Assembly (NCBI RefSeq): GCF_036924515.1
Contig: NZ_JAZHRR010000001.1
Coordinates: 7,597,001-7,661,000, forward strand
DNA length: 64,000 nucleotides
Origin: Bradyrhizobium sp. AZCC 1610
GTDB lineage: Bacteria > Pseudomonadota > Alphaproteobacteria > Rhizobiales > Xanthobacteraceae
Reading direction: 5' to 3'
Below the pieces are notes generated by a model. The model was not told the origin of the DNA. It saw only the letters and a list, made by a program, of their open reading frames with translations, and made no database searches. Both the position numbers and the translations under genes were made by a program. Positions 17,881 through 27,596 of this stretch are shown in pieces (position 1 is the stretch's first letter; each line of letters opens with the position of its first letter).

Positions 17881-18783
17881 ATGCGTGGGGCATTCCGCCG
17901 GCGCCAACGGGAGGAGGAGGAAGAATCTGCCTTCGTGTCGATGACCGACATGACGGTGAGCTTTCTATTCGTCGTCATGATCCTCTTGGCGTTTTTTGCC
18001 AGCCGATTTAATCCGAAGGAAAGCGTACCAAAGGCGCAGTATGATCATGTCGTCCGGGAACGGGACGACTTGGCCGTCGCGCTGGCCGCGGCAAATGCCA
18101 AAGTTACTTCACTCGAGGCGGAGATAAAGCGCCTACTGGCGAAGCTTCAGGAGAAGAATCCGCTCGAAGAATACCTGACAAAGACGGCGAACGAGCGCCG
18201 GCAAATCTTGCAGCGCTTGCGTGATCAGCTCAAGGTCGATTTTCCCGATCTCCAGGTCGTCATCAGTGAAGAGAATGACGCTCTTCGTTTTCAGGGCGAC
18301 GGCTTGTTCCAGAGCTCCCAGAGCATTCTGCGCCCGGAGCGAAGAGCGATTGTCGAATCTATTGCCGAGAGGCTAGAGGCGATCCTGCCCTGCTACGCGC
18401 TCGGTAGCAAGTCGAGGTGGTCCAACGGCTGCAACAATGGAGCCGCAATCATCGAGGCGGTGCAGATAGAGGGACATACGGACTCGACCGGGGATGATAT
18501 CAGCAACCTTCGTCTTTCGACGGAAAGGGCCAATTCCACCTTCGTCGCCATGACGGCGCGCGAGCCGGGGTTGGTCGCACACCTAAACTTCAGGGGGCAG
18601 CCCGTTCTTTCAGTAGCCGGCTATGGGAAGATGCGGCCGGTTGCCGGCAACGATACGTCTGCAGGACGGGCCACGAACCGTCGCATCGACTTGCGCATCA
18701 TCATGTACACGCCCAGCCGTTCCGAAGAGATCGACAACATCCGGAAAGCTTTGCGCTCCGGTCTGATCATCGAGGGGCGATGA
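17881..18783 (+). CDS. zorB: ZorB, MotB-like stator subunit with OmpA domain
   Basis: The 300-residue protein opens with a charged cytoplasmic stretch, then a single transmembrane helix containing the expected acidic residue: D23 in SMTDMTVSFLFVVMILL, equivalent to the ion-carrying Asp of MotB. A coiled coil (about 55-115) leads to a C-terminal OmpA-like peptidoglycan-binding domain with EGHTDSTG near 197-204 and NRRIDLRI near the end. ZorB anchors the motor to the cell wall and senses envelope disturbance by phage. It begins three bases after zorA and overlaps zorC by four bases (ATGA). Confidence 0.93.
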   Translation: MRGAFRRRQREEEEESAFVSMTDMTVSFLFVVMILLAFFASRFNPKESVPKAQYDHVVRERDDLAVALAAANAKVTSLEAEIKRLLAKLQEKNPLEEYLTKTANERRQILQRLRDQLKVDFPDLQVVISEENDALRFQGDGLFQSSQSILRPERRAIVESIAERLEAILPCYALGSKSRWSNGCNNGAAIIEAVQIEGHTDSTGDDISNLRLSTERANSTFVAMTAREPGLVAHLNFRGQPVLSVAGYGKMRPVAGNDTSAGRATNRRIDLRIIMYTPSRSEEIDNIRKALRSGLIIEGR

Positions 18784-20084
18784 GTCTTTTCGCAAAGCTG
18801 AGCCAGCCCGTCCTCTATCAGCCGCCCAGCCTTCCTGCTCCGACCAGGTTGGCCGCAGCAGCGCGTCGCATCTTGTCGCGCTGGCCTGATGTCGTTGCCG
18901 ATCCTCCGGAGCACGATCGCGAGCGCCTGGTCATGGAGATGCTGCGCAGACTCTCGACTGGAGATTGGAAAGGTGCCCGGATGTCGTTTGTGACTTCGGC
19001 CGCACGTGCTCTGTTCGATGCAGAGCGGCGATCTCGACCCGCTCTCGAACCACTGCGACGGTTTTACTGTGGGGAGATAGAGGCAAGCGACAGTCGGACA
19101 TTTCTTGCAGCAATGATGTCGGTCTATCTCGGAAGCTACGACCCGGGAGCGACACACACGGTCGCTTTGGCGCGATCGCTTGCCAAGGTTCGGCAGCGGC
19201 TGGATACGCGATCGCGATTATTGGTCGATGAGGTGCCCGAGGTGCTGGACCCGCACAAAGGAGCGGCGGCACTCGGGTCGCTGATGAGCCAGATGGATGA
19301 TCCGTGGCAGGGCTTGCGAGATCTACACCTTCTCAGCCCCCAAGCACCTGGAATCATGGATTTCGCACACATTGCCTTCGTCGACCGTTTGGCTCCTAGG
19401 CTCGACCAGCCGGCCGAGATTGACCGACTGCTGCGCTGGTTGAAGCCCGATGGACACGAGCCACGGGCCTCAGGTGCGGGTGAGGCGATCGAGGCACTAC
19501 TCATGCCCTGGCGGGATCGAGACCCGTCTCCGCATCTGCAGCACGATCTCATCACCAGGATCGTTGGCTATTATGGTGATCCACGCGTAAGAGGACATGC
19601 GGGCGCCTGGTCCTCGGTATCCGACGAACTCCTTACTATCCTCCTGCGATGGCTGACTGGTGCGAATATCAGGTTCTTCCTTGAGGTCGTGTCGGCGGTC
19701 GAGGACAGTCACATGTGGGCTCCCCGCGAAAAATTCTGGCTTACCCTATACAACCAGAAGCGGGTCGATGCGGCGTGGGTAGCGTTCAGCGACGCCGGCG
19801 CCGCCCTGGCGCGAAGAAAGGCGGGCAACAGGACCATCCCATTTGGCCGCCAAACTGCAGGCGGCAATCGTTCAGGCACGTGCCTTCTCATCCTCAAGAT
19901 CGGAGGAAAGATCGTCGTCGAGGGATCGAGCAACTACAAGATCCATATCTTCGACGAGAGAAATCCGCGAGCTCCCAAGCTCTATCAACATTCTTACGAC
20001 TGCGACGTCATTCGCAGGATATCCGGCGCCCAGGCCAAGATGCATCTTGGCCATTGGGAGGGATGGGTGCTCGAGAGGATCTAG
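18780..20084 (+). CDS. zorC: ZorC, EH-signature protein of type I Zorya
   Basis: The 434-residue helical protein contains the EH signature near residue 305 (AVEDSHMWAPREKFW), where a conserved Glu and His pair gives the domain its name. The C-terminal part repeats a short beta motif (LLILKIGGKIVVEGSSNYKI then HIFDER). It starts inside the zorB stop (ATGA overlap) and lies five bases before zorD, so the order A-B-C-D identifies the system as type I. ZorC acts in the cytoplasm with ZorD and binds DNA in the studied E. coli system. No catalytic residues are obvious. It has no signal peptide or membrane helix. Confidence 0.9.
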   Translation: MSLFAKLSQPVLYQPPSLPAPTRLAAAARRILSRWPDVVADPPEHDRERLVMEMLRRLSTGDWKGARMSFVTSAARALFDAERRSRPALEPLRRFYCGEIEASDSRTFLAAMMSVYLGSYDPGATHTVALARSLAKVRQRLDTRSRLLVDEVPEVLDPHKGAAALGSLMSQMDDPWQGLRDLHLLSPQAPGIMDFAHIAFVDRLAPRLDQPAEIDRLLRWLKPDGHEPRASGAGEAIEALLMPWRDRDPSPHLQHDLITRIVGYYGDPRVRGHAGAWSSVSDELLTILLRWLTGANIRFFLEVVSAVEDSHMWAPREKFWLTLYNQKRVDAAWVAFSDAGAALARRKAGNRTIPFGRQTAGGNRSGTCLLILKIGGKIVVEGSSNYKIHIFDERNPRAPKLYQHSYDCDVIRRISGAQAKMHLGHWEGWVLERI

Positions 20085-20089
20085 GCCCG

Positions 20090-23000
20090 ATGAACTTGCA
20101 ATGTTCATATTCAGAGGCCGTGATCAGCCTCAAGGTACCACGGGGTAAAGGCGGGCTTTTGGGTCGTTTGATGTCGAACCAAACAAAAGACCTCACCAAA
20201 CTCTCCCTGGCAGACTCGGAACTGCTCTGTGCGATCGGAGACCTGAAGGGCGTGAGTGACGACGTCCCGGAGGAGCTGACAATCTCAGCTGACGAGATCC
20301 GGCTGTCGCATCGACTTGCTGCCAGACTGGATAGCGAAGCGGCGCGCGTTCTTGGACTTCCTCCCGTTGCCGACCTGACGTTCCGCACCGACGCAGAAGG
20401 GATCTTGGGCTCCAAATCCTTCAAGCTTCGGTATGAGTGGGCCAAGAATGGGCAGCGGCAGTACCCCCGTCGCATTGGTGCAATCCTTGAAACTGTGGAC
20501 GGCCCGCGCCGTTTGCCGGAATTTTTGTTGAACGCTATCGAGATCTCGGAACGGCTGAGGCCCGAGTCAGATGACGCAGAACAATGGGAAGCACTTGCTA
20601 AGTTTAGGCAGGCACTTGAGCCCGGCGTCCATATGAGTTTGGAGAATACGGCCGCCCGCATCTCGATGACCGACTTCCTCTCCGGCCTCGAGGTTCGTCT
20701 GGCAGACAGCTTTTCGCTCTCTCCGAACTCGCAGGGGACCGACTTCGAGGTTGTGCCATTTTCCGCCGAGCGGATATCCAGAGAGGGGCTGGCGGCGGAG
20801 GATGGAAACGTCCGGGAGAGCCATGGGGAGCTAGAAGGCGCAAGTCTGAAAGTCTTCCAACAACGTGTGCGGGAGCGGGGTGCCTTGTCGGCATACCGGA
20901 TCGGCCCGGGCAACTATGTGGTGGTAGAGCGCGCAGCGCTGTCTGCCTTGAAGGTTATGGCCTCCATGCAGCATGCTTCAACCGAAGAACGCGCCGAGTT
21001 TATCCGGAACCCGCGACCGAAAATCAGCCAGGCGGTAGAAGAAGCACTACGCCATCGAGGCCAGCTAGTCGGTTTAGACCAGGTCGGCGTGGAAGATGCG
21101 GTTGAGAGGGTCGCCGGCCCCGTGTTGGTTGAAACACAAGAGTTTTCAGACCGCGTCATCGGGGTGAGGACTTATCAGAAGCAGGAGACGGGTCCGACAG
21201 GCAACAGTTCAACAACCTGGCTGCCGGAGGATTTCGGCAAACGCTTTGCCGAGCTGCTGGTCGGCCAATCACGCCAAGAACTGCAATCACTCCGAGATCG
21301 GGTGTCGGACGCAATTGAATCCAGGGAACCTTCCATTGTGGTCGATGGCCTGGAGATTCCTGCTCGGCCTGAAGCGCTCAAAACGATTGATCTCAGGATT
21401 GCTGCTGCCGGTGAAGTCGCGTCCGACGACGCCGACGGGCCGGAGAAACCCACGCGTCCCATCGTCCTTGAAACGGTGACGAATGAGGCAGAGCTCCGTT
21501 GGATAGCGAGTTTGAAGCCGCGAGATGGAGCCGCATCAACGGACCGTCCCGACACCATCCGGACGGTGCTCAAGCATCATCAAACGGAAAGTCTAGACTG
21601 GCAGATTGCGGCCTGGGTTGCGGGATTGCCGGGCGTCCTCAATGCGGACGAGCAAGGACTCGGCAAAACCCTGCAGACGATCGCCTTTCTCTCCTGGCTG
21701 CAGGCGCACATGGACCGGAGAAGCGAGAACCGTGGTCCTCTGCTGGTCGTTGCGCCGACCTCACTGCTGGTAAACTGGGAACAAGAGGTGGCACGGCATC
21801 TGAAAGAGCCTGGGCTCGGTCACCTGATCAGGTTGTATGGAAGCGCGACTGGCACCCGCAAGCTGACCGGCAGGCAAGGACGCGACATCGATGGTGGCGA
21901 GGCCAAACTGGACCTCGAGTTCTTGCATGAAGCCGTTCGGGAAAAGCGCGCGCACCGCTTCTGGGTCCTGACTACATACACCACACTCGTAAACTACCAG
22001 CACTCCCTCGCCAAAGTGCCGTTCGCGGCCGCAGTGTTTGATGAAATTCAAGCTCTTAAAAACCCCTTCAGCATGCGCGCCGAAGCGGCCCGGAGCGTAA
22101 AGGCAAACTTTCGTATTGGTTTGACAGGAACGCCGATCGAGAACAGCGCTACGGATCTATGGGCCATCATGGATCAGATCGCGCCGGGCAGCCTGGATTC
22201 GTTGGAGGCGTTCAAGCGCTGCTATGGCACGCCGACCACGGAAAACATGGCGGACCTTCATCGGATCGTGTTCAAGCCACGCGGTTCTGTTCCGGCGCTT
22301 GCCATCCGCAGGCTCAAATCGGCAGTGGTGAGTGACCTCCCCGAAAAATCTCGCCGGTTACATCCCAGACCGATGCCGCAGCACCAGTCACTGGCGTATG
22401 AGGATGCGAAACTAAAGCTGGCGCAACGCGGAGCCGGCGCAGCTTTAAAGATGCTTCATCACATCCGCACCGTCTCGGTGCATCCCCTGCTGGAAGAGGT
22501 GCTTCCGGACGCCGATTTCATCTCCGCGTCCGCGCGGCTCCAGGCCGCTTTTGATGTGCTAAGGACGATCGCAAACAAAGGGGAGCGCGCGCTTGTATTC
22601 ATCGAGCACCGCAGGATGCAATACCGCTTCATCGAGTTGGCGAAGGCGGAGTTTGGCCTCGGGAGGGTCGAGCTAATCAATGGCGATACGCCGATCAATA
22701 AACGACAGGAGATCGTCAACCGGTTCCAACAGCAGCAAAACATCCAGGGATTCGATCTGCTTGTTCTTGGGCCCAAGGCAGCGGGGACCGGACTAACGTT
22801 GACTGCGGCTACCCATGTCCTCCACCTGTCCCGCTGGTGGAATCCAGCCGTTGAAGAGCAATGTAACGATCGGGTTCACCGCATAGGGCAGACTAACCCA
22901 GTCACGGTGCACATTCCTATGGCTGTGCACCCGGCGTATCGCGAGCATTCATTCGATTGCCTGCTGCACAGCCTCATGCAGCGGAAGCGGAAGTTGGCTG

Positions 23001-23098
23001 AGTCCGCACTGTGGCCGATGGGAGACAGCGGATGGCGATGCCGCGGAGCTTCAGCGCATGGTAGCCGAAGGAGCCGCTTCGACGGTCAGGTCCGATGA
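20090..23098 (+). CDS. zorD: ZorD, Snf2-type helicase-nuclease of Zorya, with C-terminal frameshift
   Basis: The ATG at 20090 lies five bases after zorC, and the frame gives 1002 residues. The C-terminal half is a Snf2 ATPase: Walker A ADEQGLGKTLQT (about 516-527), LLVVAPTSLLVNWEQE, FDEIQALKN (DEAH-box equivalent), GLTGTPIEN, and motif VI RVHRIGQTNPV near 935. ZorD is the effector that degrades or translocates invading DNA. After WPMGDS the frame becomes unlike the family (GWRCRGASAHG). In the next frame, from 23031, the sequence reads DGDAAELQRMVAEG and continues to a TAG at 23184-23186, so one extra G at about 23030 probably shifts the frame. The helicase motifs are unaffected. Either a sequence error or a mild truncation is possible. 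Confidence 0.9.
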   Translation: MNLQCSYSEAVISLKVPRGKGGLLGRLMSNQTKDLTKLSLADSELLCAIGDLKGVSDDVPEELTISADEIRLSHRLAARLDSEAARVLGLPPVADLTFRTDAEGILGSKSFKLRYEWAKNGQRQYPRRIGAILETVDGPRRLPEFLLNAIEISERLRPESDDAEQWEALAKFRQALEPGVHMSLENTAARISMTDFLSGLEVRLADSFSLSPNSQGTDFEVVPFSAERISREGLAAEDGNVRESHGELEGASLKVFQQRVRERGALSAYRIGPGNYVVVERAALSALKVMASMQHASTEERAEFIRNPRPKISQAVEEALRHRGQLVGLDQVGVEDAVERVAGPVLVETQEFSDRVIGVRTYQKQETGPTGNSSTTWLPEDFGKRFAELLVGQSRQELQSLRDRVSDAIESREPSIVVDGLEIPARPEALKTIDLRIAAAGEVASDDADGPEKPTRPIVLETVTNEAELRWIASLKPRDGAASTDRPDTIRTVLKHHQTESLDWQIAAWVAGLPGVLNADEQGLGKTLQTIAFLSWLQAHMDRRSENRGPLLVVAPTSLLVNWEQEVARHLKEPGLGHLIRLYGSATGTRKLTGRQGRDIDGGEAKLDLEFLHEAVREKRAHRFWVLTTYTTLVNYQHSLAKVPFAAAVFDEIQALKNPFSMRAEAARSVKANFRIGLTGTPIENSATDLWAIMDQIAPGSLDSLEAFKRCYGTPTTENMADLHRIVFKPRGSVPALAIRRLKSAVVSDLPEKSRRLHPRPMPQHQSLAYEDAKLKLAQRGAGAALKMLHHIRTVSVHPLLEEVLPDADFISASARLQAAFDVLRTIANKGERALVFIEHRRMQYRFIELAKAEFGLGRVELINGDTPINKRQEIVNRFQQQQNIQGFDLLVLGPKAAGTGLTLTAATHVLHLSRWWNPAVEEQCNDRVHRIGQTNPVTVHIPMAVHPAYREHSFDCLLHSLMQRKRKLAESALWPMGDSGWRCRGASAHGSRRSRFDGQVR

Positions 23099-23305
23099 AC
23101 CCGTGAAAGGCGCCATGGAGGCAATGTTCGCACGGGATGGATTGGCCATGCCGGCCTTGAAACCGGACGGCTCCCTCGAGCTGTAGCGCCCTCGATGGCA
23201 GGCGCCGTACCGCGGATTGGCTTCTTTCCTAACAAACGCGTCTTTCAGAAATTGCGTCCCTATTTCCCATCGAATATAGACGTGTTGCTGGGGAGAAAAC
23301 ACGGA

Positions 23306-25147
23306 ATGCGAGCAATCGTAGGAGTGGTGCTGTTCGTCTGCTTAACCGCAGCCGGAACCGCGCCGGCGCGCAGCCAGACCGATATGATCGATCTATTCGG
23401 CTCGCTGATCAGATCGGGCGTTGGATTAGCTACGCGAGCGGCCTGGGAGAAGCTGCCCCCCTCCGAAATAGCTTGCGTCAACCGGTATCTTGTCCGGAAG
23501 GGCTCCTCAATAACCGCGGTCGTTCAACAGGGGGTCGCCCCTACCGACCCGAGTGTCTTTGATGCCCGCTCAGAATGTCGCGACACTGTCGCCACCGGCA
23601 GGCGGGCTCCAAGCTTCGACTGTGCGCGGGCCTCGATGCCCGATGAGCGCGCCATCTGCTCGGACGATGAGTCGTCACAGCTCGATAACGCCATGGCGTC
23701 CGGCTATGCATATGTCAGAGGAAAATACGGAGAGCAGACTGCGAGGGCTGTTGGCGCACCTCTTCTGCAGGCACGCCAATCCTGCGGAGCTAACCTGGGT
23801 TGCGTAAGGCAGGCCCAGCGAAACGCAATCCGGGAGTATCAGTTGCGCGGCGCTCCGGTCGCGATACCGGAGACCAGGATCGGCAACGCGTTGCCCGCCA
23901 AGACGGTCTTCATGGTGGACGGATTGGCTCTGGGCGGGAAAGTCGCCTTCGAAAGCGGGAACTACAACGAGTATCGGTGCGGTCCGAGCGAACAGTTCGC
24001 CGGCTTCACCTGGTGCCAGCGCCGGAAGACGGAATCATCTCCGCGCGGACAATATTCGTCATCGAATTCTATCTTGCACTCCGCTGACGGCACGGCTTTC
24101 TACGTCAACAGATATCTGGAGCCGGCGTTCTTCGCCGGAAGCGAAGCGAACGACGATATCAACAGGCTTTCCCTGAAGTTCGGAACTGCACGTATCATTT
24201 CCATGCCCAGGCAGCCTGACATTCCCAATGGAGTAATCGCGGTGTGGGGCAACATCGTGCTTGAGCCGCTCGACGGAAGCACCGTGAGCCAGCTCGCGGC
24301 TGGTCAGGACGTTCGCGCCGGCCTACTTATTGACCACATAGGCAATTTCCGGCGATCGGCTCAGCGTGGCTTGCCTATCTACCGTATCGGTGGTGACGCC
24401 GGGTACGTCTGGGCGGCAAGCTGGAACGCCAATGGAGTGGGCACGCTCCGCTTCCTGACGACCGACGCCGCAGCGCTAGCCGCTGCCTCCGGAACTATCG
24501 ACCGTCAGGTTCCCTCGGAGCAGGCTCCTGCGTCGGCGCCCGTGGTAGCGACCGATCCCACCCCGAAGCCAGTCCCCGAAAGCACGCCTGCTCAGGCCCC
24601 GCCCGAACCCCCGAAGGTCACGGAAACGTCGGCTATAATGCAGCGCATCAGGGAGACCCTCAGACGGATTGCCGAGCAGAGGGATAGTCTGCCGAACCCG
24701 CAGCTTAAGACCCGCCTCGACGACATAGCCTCCCGACTTGCGACCGCCAGCGATAAGATGGAGATCGCGACGCTCCGCGGCTTCCTGCGCGACTGCGACG
24801 CGGCGCTCACGGTGTTCAACGAGGCCACGGACTTCAGGGAAGTGACCGCTGTCGCCTCGCGAAAGATGGAGTCAGTGGAAGCGGCGCTTTCGAAGCTGTC
24901 TTTCGACGCGCCACTCATCCAGGAGATAAAAGCTTCCGTCGAAGCGGTGAAGGCCGCTCAGTCCAGCGGGAACGTCGTTTCGTTGAGATCTGCCCTCACG
25001 AAGCTCAACCAGACCTACGATTCCGAGAAGTTATCGCGTCTGGCCGAAGCAAAGAGCCAGGGCTTCGATTCGACGGACAGCTACGAAGAATTCAAGGCTA
25101 ACCAGGCCAAGCTCAGCAAATCGGGCATCCGCCTGAATCACCGGTAA
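23306..25147 (+). CDS. Exported protein with LprI-like domain
   Basis: The ATG at 23306 is chosen because a signal peptide follows at once (MRAIVGVVLFVCLTAAGTAPARSQ). The 613-residue product has a lysozyme-inhibitor LprI-like (DUF1311) segment at about 105-180: DCARASMPDERAICSDDE, a helix with YAYVRGKYGEQ, then SCGANLGCVRQAQ. The central third is beta-rich, with GLALGGKVAFESGNY near 205. A Pro/Ala linker (about 400-440) precedes a helical C-terminal region. It should act in the periplasm or be secreted. It lies 120 bases after the zorD stop and seven before a two-TM protein gene in the same direction, so both may be accessory genes of the Zorya island. No direct role is known. Confidence 0.65.
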   Translation: MRAIVGVVLFVCLTAAGTAPARSQTDMIDLFGSLIRSGVGLATRAAWEKLPPSEIACVNRYLVRKGSSITAVVQQGVAPTDPSVFDARSECRDTVATGRRAPSFDCARASMPDERAICSDDESSQLDNAMASGYAYVRGKYGEQTARAVGAPLLQARQSCGANLGCVRQAQRNAIREYQLRGAPVAIPETRIGNALPAKTVFMVDGLALGGKVAFESGNYNEYRCGPSEQFAGFTWCQRRKTESSPRGQYSSSNSILHSADGTAFYVNRYLEPAFFAGSEANDDINRLSLKFGTARIISMPRQPDIPNGVIAVWGNIVLEPLDGSTVSQLAAGQDVRAGLLIDHIGNFRRSAQRGLPIYRIGGDAGYVWAASWNANGVGTLRFLTTDAAALAAASGTIDRQVPSEQAPASAPVVATDPTPKPVPESTPAQAPPEPPKVTETSAIMQRIRETLRRIAEQRDSLPNPQLKTRLDDIASRLATASDKMEIATLRGFLRDCDAALTVFNEATDFREVTAVASRKMESVEAALSKLSFDAPLIQEIKASVEAVKAAQSSGNVVSLRSALTKLNQTYDSEKLSRLAEAKSQGFDSTDSYEEFKANQAKLSKSGIRLNHR

Positions 25148-25154
25148 GAACTAG

Positions 25155-26042
25155 ATGCTCTCGACTGTCGAAAATTTCTTTATCCGTCTTCTCCGCGGAA
25201 CGGTGATCGCTACCGCCTCCGTGTCGTTCCTGATCACGCTGTTGGCGCTGCTTTATGCAGGCTATGCCTGGTATGCGCCTGACCCAGTTCCGAATGTGCC
25301 CGGTCAAATCGCGCGTCTCAGGAAGGCGACAGATCCGGTCGAGCTCTTCAAGGAACTGTTTCCGCCGGAATCCAGCGTCGTCAAGGATACGACGACACCC
25401 GACGGCATCCCATACGAGATTGGAAGGCGCTCAGAGAGCGACGCATTTCAGGAATTCAACAAGTTCCTCGATCTTGCGCTCGGTGCTAGCTTTGACAATG
25501 CGGCTCAATTTTCCAGTTGGTTGAATGGGAATGACGCGATTCCGTTCCGATGGCCAACTGCGATCGACAACAAAGCAAGGCTGGATGACAGCAATATCGA
25601 ACTGCTGTCGAAGTCCCTGCTGTACGACTATGCGAAAAGGCTTGCGTTCCGCGCTCCTGCGGTGAAGGCAGTGAGCAAGGTGAAGCCCTATAGCAACGCT
25701 CTGGACGCGCTCACCGCAGCTACACCCCCGTCCCGAGCCCCATACTTTCTCGTCTGGTTTTACGACAAGCTGCAGGGCGAACTGCGCGTTATCGCCCAGG
25801 AATTTCAAGAAGAGCGGAATCAGCGCTTCGCGCTTCGGGCGACGACTCCATTCGCGCTATCGGTCGCCGGCGGAGCTTTTTTGTACTTCATCTTCATCAT
25901 GTTCCTCTTCCTGCTTGTGTCGATCGAAGCAAGCGTAAGAACTCTAGCGACTTCCGCAGTACCAGTCGGATCGCAACACAAAATGTCTGTTCATTCGCCT
26001 TCGATCGACGACACTCCCGCTCCTGCAGGGAGCCGGGCATAA
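25155..26042 (+). CDS. Hypothetical inner-membrane protein with two TM segments
   Basis: The 295-residue protein has one TM helix near the N-terminus (VSFLITLLALLYAGYAWY, about 23-40) and another near residue 235-258 (FLYFIFIMFLFLLVSIEA). Between them lie about 195 soluble, mixed-charge residues, most likely in the periplasm, with a short cytoplasmic tail. I recognise no family. It starts seven bases after the LprI-like gene and shares its direction, suggesting that the two products work together at the envelope. The pairing of a periplasmic LprI-like protein with a membrane protein beside Zorya may mean envelope sensing, but that is speculation. Confidence 0.6.
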   Translation: MLSTVENFFIRLLRGTVIATASVSFLITLLALLYAGYAWYAPDPVPNVPGQIARLRKATDPVELFKELFPPESSVVKDTTTPDGIPYEIGRRSESDAFQEFNKFLDLALGASFDNAAQFSSWLNGNDAIPFRWPTAIDNKARLDDSNIELLSKSLLYDYAKRLAFRAPAVKAVSKVKPYSNALDALTAATPPSRAPYFLVWFYDKLQGELRVIAQEFQEERNQRFALRATTPFALSVAGGAFLYFIFIMFLFLLVSIEASVRTLATSAVPVGSQHKMSVHSPSIDDTPAPAGSRA

Positions 26043-26208
26043 CGGATATCGTTTCATTTTCACTGCGCGATGCCTGGACAGTGTGGGGTGGTGTGTTCCG
26101 TCTCGTCAGCGGAACTAGACACGAGACCACCGCTGCTGCGCTCCGCCCATAGGCCCGGCGTCCGTCGTTGCTGAAGACCACTCTAACGGAGAGGCGATGA
26201 CTACTCGT

Positions 26209-26622
26209 TCAAGGCAGCATCGTGATGTAGCTCTCGCCCGATGCAAGAGTCTGGACCATATAATTGACGAGATCATTCTTGGATGTCTCCTGTCCAGTCT
26301 TGACCGCGTTCTCTTTGATCCGGGCGACTTGCTCGTCTGATAGCGGTTGCGTCGCTTTGATCATTTGAAGCAAGTCTACCGTCACGATGACCGAGCACCG
26401 GGCGGCATTGGTCTGCTTGTCCGAGGATAGGTAGGTTGCGGTCTTCCCCTGGAGGAGAATTACCCCGGCCGGCATCTGGAAGAATTTTCCGAACTCCCGT
26501 TCCTCGAACAGTTGTCTGACGGTCGCCAGCACGTCCGGCTTGCTGCAGACCGCTGGCTCACCACAGCCCGCAAGCAGAGAGGCCAGAAGAACGACAGGCG
26601 CTATCGAGCGTGTGGTGTTCAT
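26209..26622 (-). CDS. Small lipoprotein
   Basis: The start is set at 26622 (MNTTRSIAPVVLLASLLAGCGEP), because this gives a textbook lipobox, LLAGC, with the acylated Cys at residue 20. A longer frame to 26664 would put 14 extra residues before the signal. The 137-residue protein has a mature part with CSKPDVLATVRQLFEEREFGKF and a second Cys in ARCSVIVTVDLLQM. It ends with a helix and QTLASGESYITMLP. The residue after the lipid-modified Cys is Gly, so outer-membrane sorting is likely. It stands alone on the minus strand, and the function is not known. Confidence 0.7.
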   Translation of the reverse strand: MNTTRSIAPVVLLASLLAGCGEPAVCSKPDVLATVRQLFEEREFGKFFQMPAGVILLQGKTATYLSSDKQTNAARCSVIVTVDLLQMIKATQPLSDEQVARIKENAVKTGQETSKNDLVNYMVQTLASGESYITMLP

Positions 26623-26734
26623 AGTACTTGGTCTCGCGCAATGTGAGGTATTGAATTGGATCAATGCGTGGCCGGTCCGTGCCGGGTGGACAGACGACTG
26701 GCATACGATTGATGGGTGAGGGAAAGGTGGTCTA

Positions 26735-27439
26735 CTAAGTTACCACCGCGACGAACTTGGCGGAGGGACCGCCTGGGCCGATCGCAGTGCGGATGAGTTG
26801 CTTTTGATCCTGTTGATCTATGAATGCGACGTCGTAGAACGTGATGAAGTCCTCATCGATCATGGGGTCATAGCGATCGATCAGGACTGCGGTATTTGAC
26901 GCAAGCTGTTCGATAGTCAGCGAGGTAGGCGTCGTCGAGAAAGGAGCGCTCCCGCTTGGCGTGCTCATGGACACATGGGTGGTGATCCCGACCGTACTGG
27001 CTTTGATGTCGCGCATCACCTGGTCGGTCCTATTGCACAGATAGACTGGCATGATGTGCCAGCTACCGCGGTCCGGAAAATACAGCGTCAGTCCGGCAGG
27101 AGCGTTCTCAGGGGCCGGGATAACGTAGCCTTTGTCGCGCGGAGTCTCCGGCGCGAATGCGGTAGGAACGCTTGTGATGCGCGGCGAGAACGGTGCACCG
27201 CGGCCGACAGCTTCAGTTCGGGCCACGAGCAGCGTGGCGCCAGTCTGCTTGCACGCTTCGATCGCGTCACGCAGGTGCGGACGAAAGAAGCCGTCTGTCT
27301 CCGGCTCGATGTATTCAGCTTTGATGATGGCGGGACGGCTGGTCAGCCAGGTGTGGACGGCAGCCCGCTGCTCCTCAAGAGCCTGATTTGAATGGGAAGG
27401 TTCGCTCGGCCGTGTGCGGTAATAGACAATAACATCCAT
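26735..27439 (-). CDS. Resolvase-domain-like protein (degenerate serine recombinase N-terminus)
   Basis: The 234-residue protein starts like a serine recombinase: VIVYYRTRPS, QALEEQRAAVHTWL, EYIEPETDG, RPHLRDAIEACKQTGATLL, VARTEAVGRG (residues 3-82). The usual catalytic YxRVS is altered to YYRTRPS, and the typical C-terminal DNA-binding part is missing. Instead the last 140 residues form a beta-rich region (LTLYFPDRGSWHIMPVYL, AVLIDRYDPMIDEDFITFYD) with no recognised family. It may therefore have lost recombinase activity and act as a regulator or host-interaction protein. It has no upstream partner on this strand. The domain assignment is good; the function is unknown. Confidence 0.6.
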   Translation of the reverse strand: MDVIVYYRTRPSEPSHSNQALEEQRAAVHTWLTSRPAIIKAEYIEPETDGFFRPHLRDAIEACKQTGATLLVARTEAVGRGAPFSPRITSVPTAFAPETPRDKGYVIPAPENAPAGLTLYFPDRGSWHIMPVYLCNRTDQVMRDIKASTVGITTHVSMSTPSGSAPFSTTPTSLTIEQLASNTAVLIDRYDPMIDEDFITFYDVAFIDQQDQKQLIRTAIGPGGPSAKFVAVVT

Positions 27440-27596
27440 CGTTCATTCCAAAAGACACGTAGCGGCTGATCCACTCCCTTAAGCTTCAGATGAGGGCTCG
27501 AGAAATTGCGGGAGAAGAAAGATCGCGTGCCACTCTCAAGCTACTTTCTGCGGCCTATCAGAAGAAATCTCATGCTGAACGGGGTTGCCGATCGCT

